From: Leptoclinus maculatus | Taxonomy: Eukaryota; Chordata; Actinopteri; Perciformes; Stichaeidae | DNA: 64,000 nucleotides | Direction of reading: 5' to 3' | NCBI GenBank assembly: GCA_032191485.1 | Contig: JAVDOI010000129.1 | Location: forward strand, 92,001-156,000 | Part shown: one piece after another, positions 58,292 through 64,000 of the stretch | Layout of the letters: every line of letters starts with the position of its first letter | How positions within the stretch are numbered: position 1 is the first letter of the stretch | The notes under the pieces: generated by a model | What the model was told of the DNA's origin: nothing | What the model saw: the letters and a program-made list of their open reading frames with translations, nothing else | The model's database searches: none | Translations under genes and position numbers: made by a program

Positions 58292-60289
58292 TACCTACCA
58301 GCTGAAACCCCATACTAATGACTCATGACATTAGGATAAAGATGTGTCCTTTCCTCCAGGTTAATTAGTTCATATGCATGTAGCAATTGAACTAACTGAC
58401 ACATTTTCATCCTTAATCTTTCATATATCTGTTAGAAAACTGATTAATAGGAAAAGGGAAGGATGACATGAATAAATAAATACAATAAAATAATGTAAAA
58501 GATATAAATTGTGATGAAACATTAAATAAACATACATTGTTGGACCAAATAAGGTAGAGATGAAACAAACAAAATAAACAGGTGTCCTGTTGTTTTGAGA
58601 GACAGTCATTCTGTCCATGTGTCAGTAGTGTATGTTGCTGTTTGTTGAATCTGTCTGTTCTTAACACAAACCAAACTGTGAACAGAGCTCAGTGTCAGTG
58701 TGATAATAGAAAGAGCTGAAACATTATGACCTTTGACCTGTCCAGTGGCTGTAGAAGCACTCTCTTTGTTGTGGTCAAAGAGAGATATTGTACTATGGAA
58801 GTAACAAAAACTGTTACCTGTACAGCTTGTTTAGGGAGGAGCTTGATTGCTGGACAAAAGAGGAAGTGTCACTGTGACAGTGATGACTGACTGATGATGG
58901 ATCTGCAGCAGTTTGGTTCCCTGCAGCCGTACATCTGATCACTTGCTTAAAGATCAACTGTAGTTAGTCTCTACTGAACTGAACTGTGCACAGCAATGGA
59001 TGCACAGATGGTGATGTTGAGGAAGGAGGACGGAGCTGGTCCTGAAAAGAGAAAACAAAGTTATTGTAATAAACTGAAGACTGAAACAAAACATGTTTAC
59101 ATGTTACATAATTCACAATAATCAAATACCTTGAATTCTGCTGCAGGGCAGGACAACATGTATGTCCAGTGCCATTTCACACAGAGAAGTTTAGGAAGGC
59201 TGCATGATGTTCAGCTTCTTCTATATGTTTAGCTCTCTGTGCAGTCCTGAGTGTCTTCACTGTGAAGTGGAGGGATCACAGAGGAGGAAGACCTGAAGGA
59301 AGAAGTTTATATAAATTACAATGTTATACTAGCTGTAACATCAGTGTCATTTAAACTGTTGCATTAATACAAAGGGAATAAATGAATGAACACACAATTA
59401 AAGCAAAACATTGTAACATATGAAAACTATACCTTATGCTCTGTTGTGAAGAAACCTCGACACTGGCAGGGAGAACACGTGTCTCTGTGGTCCAGCAGTG
59501 GTGGGTCCACTGTTGATGAACAGTTGAGATGGTGCTGCAGCATCTGGTCTGTGGTGACATGATGTCTTGGTTGTTATGAGCTGATCCAGTATCTCAGAGC
59601 CAGACAGAAGGTGAGGCAAAGGCAGGCAGGTGTTTTCTCATTCTCTGCTTGGAAGACTGACTGGGACAAGCAGGAAGTAAAATGTGTATCTATGTGATCC
59701 AACAGTGATAAGTCCTCCGTTGATTGACAGTTCAGTTAGTGCTGCAGTCTCTGGTCTTTTGCAGCATATCTTGGCTGCTGTGAGCTGATCCTCACAGTGC
59801 TGAAGGAGGTGAGGCCAAGGCTGGCAGGTGTCCTTACAGAGGACACAGGAGAACTGTGTCTTCTGTCCATCAGAAAGGAAACTTAGCATTACAGAGGACA
59901 CGGGAGAACTGTGTCTCCGGTCCATCAGAAAGGAATCTTAGCATTACAGAGGACACGGGAGAACTGTGTCTCCGGTCCATCAGAAAGGAAACTTAGCATT
60001 ACAGAGGACACAGGAGAACTGTGTCTTCTGTCCATCAGAAAGGAAACTTAGCATTACAGTGGACACAGGACAACTGTGTCTCCGGTCCATCAGAAAGGAA
60101 ACTTAGCATTACAGAGGACACAGGAGAACTGTGTCTCCGGTCCAGGGGAAAGAAAACCTAAATGAGTAACAGTCTTTAGCAAGTCCACCCGCCCTGCTAG
60201 AGTGTGAAATTGATTGGGATCGAAATGTGGGGTTTCAGCTGGTAGGTACACCAGAAAGTATGTGTTACATCTAGAACACATACTTTCTG
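58292..60289 (+). mobile_element. Possible non-autonomous Helentron, copy 2
   Basis: It has the same layout as 17282-19443. The 21-nt inverted repeats are at 58292-58312 and 60228-60248, and the 15-bp hairpin is at 60252-60289. The shorter length comes mainly from fewer minisatellite units (59833-60144, about 5.7 copies of 55 bp). Confidence 0.35.
59833..60144. repeat. 55-bp minisatellite, about 5.7 copies, copy 2
   Basis: It has the same unit as at 18821-19299 but three fewer copies. This is the clearest length difference between the two spacers outside the insertions and dinucleotide runs. Confidence 0.9.
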
Positions 60290-60415
60290 ATGTATGTTTG
60301 CTACGCTAAATGTTAGCAACTGTGTACAATGTTGTATACAGCTGCTGAAAGAGTTTTGGCCTGTGCATTTATCAACCCTAACCCTAACCCACCCTGATAA
60401 ATGCACAGGCCAAAA
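60252..60415. other. Hairpin cluster with telomere-like loop, copy 2
   Basis: It is the counterpart of 19406-19569. The first and third hairpins (60252-60289, and 60354-60415 with CCCTAACCCTAACCC in the loop) keep perfect arms. The middle one has gained a mismatch (GCAACTG for GCAGCTG). Confidence 0.8.
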
Positions 60416-60899
60416 TGTGTTGGCAATATAGCTTAAAACAATATGGTTACCTGGAAAGAATATTACCCATAATATTGTCCAATACTGTGAAAAGATGATT
60501 ACCAAACAAAATTCCATTCAACTTACTAAATAAAGTCCAACATGTCTTGTGACCGCATAATTAGGTTTCCTTTACGTGAACATTACTCTTGATAAATTAA
60601 ATCTCTGCAAGTCTGTTATATTCTATACATCATTCTCAGTAAACAGTCATCACAATATACTCTTTTTGAATTTATCATTGTATCTTTCAATAATTTTTTA
60701 ATCAGAATGTGTCATTAATACATATATCACTAACTTTTGTTCATCTCGATTAGTCTATACTTCATTGAGTTATGTTTTATCAACACACTGTTATGCTGTG
60801 TTATTTATACACTACATTATAATAAACTATTTTCTTAATCTCTGCACTGAAAATATTAGTTTAAGTTTAGTTACAGGTACTTTGCATTTGTCTTGATCT

Positions 60900-63759
60900 T
60901 TAAAACTCAGCTGATACCTTTATGGGACTGTTAGAGGACATGACACAGTAGACAGGGTTGTGATAACTGTAATAGGTTTTCATCACACCAGAGTGGAGAC
61001 AATGTTGTGGCTGAGAGATGAAAATGAGGTCCAGCAGTGTGTTCTTCTCTGTGGTTGCAGTAGTGATGACTTGTGCATATCCCCTGGACTGAAAGAGCTC
61101 AAGTATTGGCTTACTTGTGTTGGATAAGAGATTCTCGTTGAAATCCCCACAGACAATAATGGGGTGACAGTCCATGATCTCCAATGAGTCCAGAAGGCTT
61201 CCCAGGTTTGACAGGAATGATCTCACACTGTAGTCTGGTGGTCTGTATACAGCTGCAATCAGTGCACTCACTGGGGCTTCAACCTTCAGAGCCACAAACT
61301 CAAGATCAGTTACATTATGTATGTACTGTTTTTCACGCACTTGAATGTGGCTTTTCACATAAACAGCAACTCCACCACCACGTCTGTTGGCCATTTCTGG
61401 AACATTTGTGTAGGACAGGTGTCTGTTGCGTTTGAACATATTGTAGCCCTCTATATGGAGACTGTCTGCAACAAAGGAGCCTTGAAGGTGAGTTTCTGTG
61501 AGACACAAAACATCTGCAAGACACAGTTCATGATGGCTCCTGATGTCATTGACATGAGATGGCAAACCTTCTGTGTTATGGTGAACAATGGTCAGAGTGT
61601 CATGTCTGCTCGATGTCTGTTGGAGTTGAAGAAGAGGCATCATGTTGTCCAATCTGACTTGTCTCATGGTCTGTAGGGCTCCAGTGATTTCTGGGTTGGC
61701 ATATATCTTACTCTCATCCAGATCCAGCATGTGCAGTCCACTGAGAGACGTCACTCTACTGACAGCTACATAAGCCATGCCAGGTTCAAAAATGTGTTTT
61801 AGTGAGACTACAGCTGATGTCCTTGTCATACCTTGAACCTTGTGTATTGTACAAGCAAAGGCAAGTCTAACAGGAAACTGTCTGCGTACCACTCCTTTCT
61901 GTTTCAGATTGTCCTCTGCTCTCTCTACGTACACTAGATCATCAGGTCTGCCTGGTGCTCTATTACGGTAATTCATTCCAGCGGTTTCATCATCCATCTT
62001 GAGCCCAAGCATAGTGACATGTGCAACACCACTTTGTTCTGAGGTTATTACCCTGACTAGTGTAGCAAACGATCCATTCACCAATCCTTGAGACACGTCT
62101 ATGTTTCTGGTGAGCATGACTCGAGCACCTTCAGCTACATTCAGTGTATCTGGTAACTCATTTCTGTTTCCTTTGTATGGTTTGGTTTGTCGGGCCATTC
62201 TTCCAGTTCGTGGGTCCTTTTTGTAGTCATCTGCGTCGATCTTGGTGATATGAGAATGGAGCAGAGCTAATGTTGCTGAGTTGTGTGAATCAACCTGTTT
62301 ATTAGTTGCAAAGATGTGCAGGACATCAGTTGGACAAAGTGCTGGTTCAGTGATGGTCTGTGACAACAAAGCTCTGTCTGCTTCAGACAACTTATCTGAC
62401 TTTCCTTTCACACGGATCCGGTTCAACATCTCTGCAAAGTTAACATCATCCTTCTGACGCATAATCTCAGTTAGAGTGATCATCTGAAAGTTTTCCTGCC
62501 ATAGGTCAATCTCACATGGCTCATACATACAGAGGGTCTTGGACTGTCGCACTGGTGGAAGCTGATAAAAGTCTCCTACAGCTATTACTGACATTCCTCC
62601 AAAGGGTCTGTGACTGCCTTTGATCTGTTTCAGTCTCGCATCCACATAAGCAAACAGGGGCTTTGACACCATGGACACTTCATCAATGATGAGGATTTCA
62701 GCATTTAAAAGTTCTGATCGGACTTCATCCAGTTTGTTGCCAAGTCCTTGAAATGGAGGTTTCAGACTTCGTGGTAGCTTGAGCAGAGAGTGCAGTGTTG
62801 TACCTGATATATTAAATGCTGCAGTTCCAGTGAAAGCAGTCAACAGGACAGTGGGGTTTGATATGTCAGCCTCCTCAGAATGTCTCGGAAGTTTGCACAG
62901 TATCTTAGATGCCTCTGAGTAGATGCATTTAATGAGATGTGACTTTCCTGTTCCAGCACCACCATTGATGTAATAGAAAAACTGCTCAGAATTTAGGCCA
63001 CAGACACGCTTTATGCACCAGTCTCTAACTGCATAGAATACACATGCTTGTTTCTGGTTCAGGTTCTGATACATCTGTCGTAACAGTGTGGGGTCTAAGA
63101 CAGGGGGCTCTCTGACGGCTCTGACTTCTGTTACAGCATTATCCTGATTACTGTATTCTGGGACATTCTCTTGTACATTTTCATGATCTGGCTCTCGTGC
63201 CTCCAGTTCTTCTATACATTCCAGCCTGACCACTTCAGATTCTGGCGCCAGATTACACCATTCATCAATCACGCCTCTGTTCTGTTCAAATTCTTCGACT
63301 GCATTCTCAATCTCCTCAGTGTTTTTCTCATATTTGTCTCTGTTTCGTTTCACAATGTGTTTGACATACTCAGGATGGTCAGAACCTCGTAGTTGAACAA
63401 GACAACTGTTGTAGAAGGACTCGTACGTGGGGAAATACGGTCTTTTCAGTTCCTGGTCTGATCGGTGAAGAAGGTACAGTTTCACTAATGTGCCATAGAA
63501 CTTCTCAGGATATTTTTCCTGTGAGCAGCGGTAAAATCTGATGATAGCAGGTTTATCGTTTTTCCTCTTTTGCACAAATCCCATCTCATTGAGGAGAGGC
63601 AACACATCTTTACCTTTTGTCTGCTGTCCATAGACAATTCTGCAAGTAGCTGCAAAATCAGCCAAACACATCTCCTCAAACTCTGGTGTTTCAGGTCTGG
63701 CTTTGTATTTGTCAGTCAAAGATGTCATCCACACATTTACACTTTCTGATGTTGTGTTC
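60900..63759 (-). CDS. Helitron PIF1-type helicase plus EEP endonuclease, copy 3 (open)
   Basis: This is the only complete helicase-endonuclease half in the window, open from the solo LTR edge at 63759 to the stop at 60900. It has 944 codons from a GTG at 63734, and the first ATG is at 63728. Numbered from 63734, Walker A is GGAGTGKS (258-265), then DE (351-352), GDFYQLPPV (387-395), IHKVQG (630-635) and VAVSRV (656-661). A C-terminal endonuclease/exonuclease/phosphatase domain follows: N720, TETH (E747), GDFN (863-866) and LLDLIF (D902). This domain marks Helentrons among Helitrons. The final SDH-type motif reads S923-Y-H925, lacking the Asp. The Rep half would lie beyond the LTR, outside the window, so this is probably a fragment of a broken gene with no intact start. 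Confidence 0.87.
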
Positions 63760-64000
63760 TGTTGGGAACGTAAAGGAGCGTGTTTGAGTTATCAGCAATC
63801 TAAGAAACTAAATTATTGACATCAATAGAATTATTAATGTCAGTAACAATTATTAATGATTATTAGTAATAACGGGGCACCACCCTGCGGACAGGGACCA
63901 ATAATCACGATAATAAACGATAAAACTAAGTCTCATAATTAGCGTTCACTCACAATGTCAATAGTCTGAGTACTATTACATTTGGAGTAAAAGTGAAGGT
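60997..64000 (-). repeat. Tandem Helitron unit, copy 3 (partial, leaves the window)
   Basis: This is the start of a third period, matching 1-3004 of copy 1. It contains the endonuclease, the helicase, and the first 241 bases of the 1.8-kb solo LTR at the same position as in copies 1 and 2. At several helicase positions where copies 1 and 2 differ, such as the codon near 2390, copy 3 agrees with copy 1. Confidence 0.9.
63760..64000. mobile_element. Solo LTR of about 1.8 kb, copy 3 (partial)
   Basis: These are the first 241 bases of the LTR seen at 2764 and 36441, preceded by the same GTTC (63756-63759). It shows that the third unit carries the same insertion. Confidence 0.85.

Overview
The window looks like teleost fish nuclear DNA. 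It carries a Helitron of the Helentron type (Rep, PIF1 helicase and a C-terminal endonuclease), a class I endogenous retrovirus, a BEL/Pao retrotransposon, and very long GT/CA tracts. I see no ordinary single-copy host gene. The species cannot be told from the sequence.

The backbone is a head-to-tail array of a unit of about 20.15 kb. Base 1 recurs at 20153 and again at 60997. The window therefore holds one almost complete unit (1-20152), one complete but enlarged unit (20153-60996) and the start of a third (60997-64000). All Helitron coding sequence is on the minus strand. Read in that direction a unit has: a herpes-tegument-like (C76-like) cysteine protease segment; a repeat-rich N-terminal region; a DUF6570-like segment; the HUH Rep; the helicase; and the endonuclease. 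About 9.5 kb of non-coding DNA then leads to the next unit.

The Helitron gene is broken in the same way in every unit that can be compared. Two solo LTRs (963 bp and 1803 bp, each with a 4-bp target duplication) sit inside what was one reading frame. There are also probable frameshifts near 9429, 7800, 7145 and 6700, and a TGA at 8338. The damage therefore predates the amplification. Only the helicase-endonuclease half is still open, in unit 3 and in the visible part of unit 1.

Unit 2 is larger because it received two later insertions. At 21217-34737 a minus-strand class I retrovirus with apparently identical 423-bp LTRs and a CTAG target duplication interrupts the helicase frame. It has gag, protease, pol and env. 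Gag, protease and pol share one frame separated by stop codons. A segment with two H-x-T-x motifs (2H-phosphoesterase-like) lies between protease and RT. Env begins with two Ig-V-like domains. At 48820-55137 a plus-strand BEL/Pao element lacks its integrase, and its 5' LTR is truncated against a GT tract.

The 9.5-kb spacer holds microsatellites, a 112-bp and a 55-bp tandem repeat, several strong splice-site pairs on the minus strand, a possible non-autonomous Helentron bounded by a 21-nt inverted repeat, and three clustered hairpins. One hairpin has telomere-like repeats in its loop. The likely order of events is: Helitron, then LTR insertions and point damage, then tandem amplification, then BEL and retrovirus insertion in unit 2.
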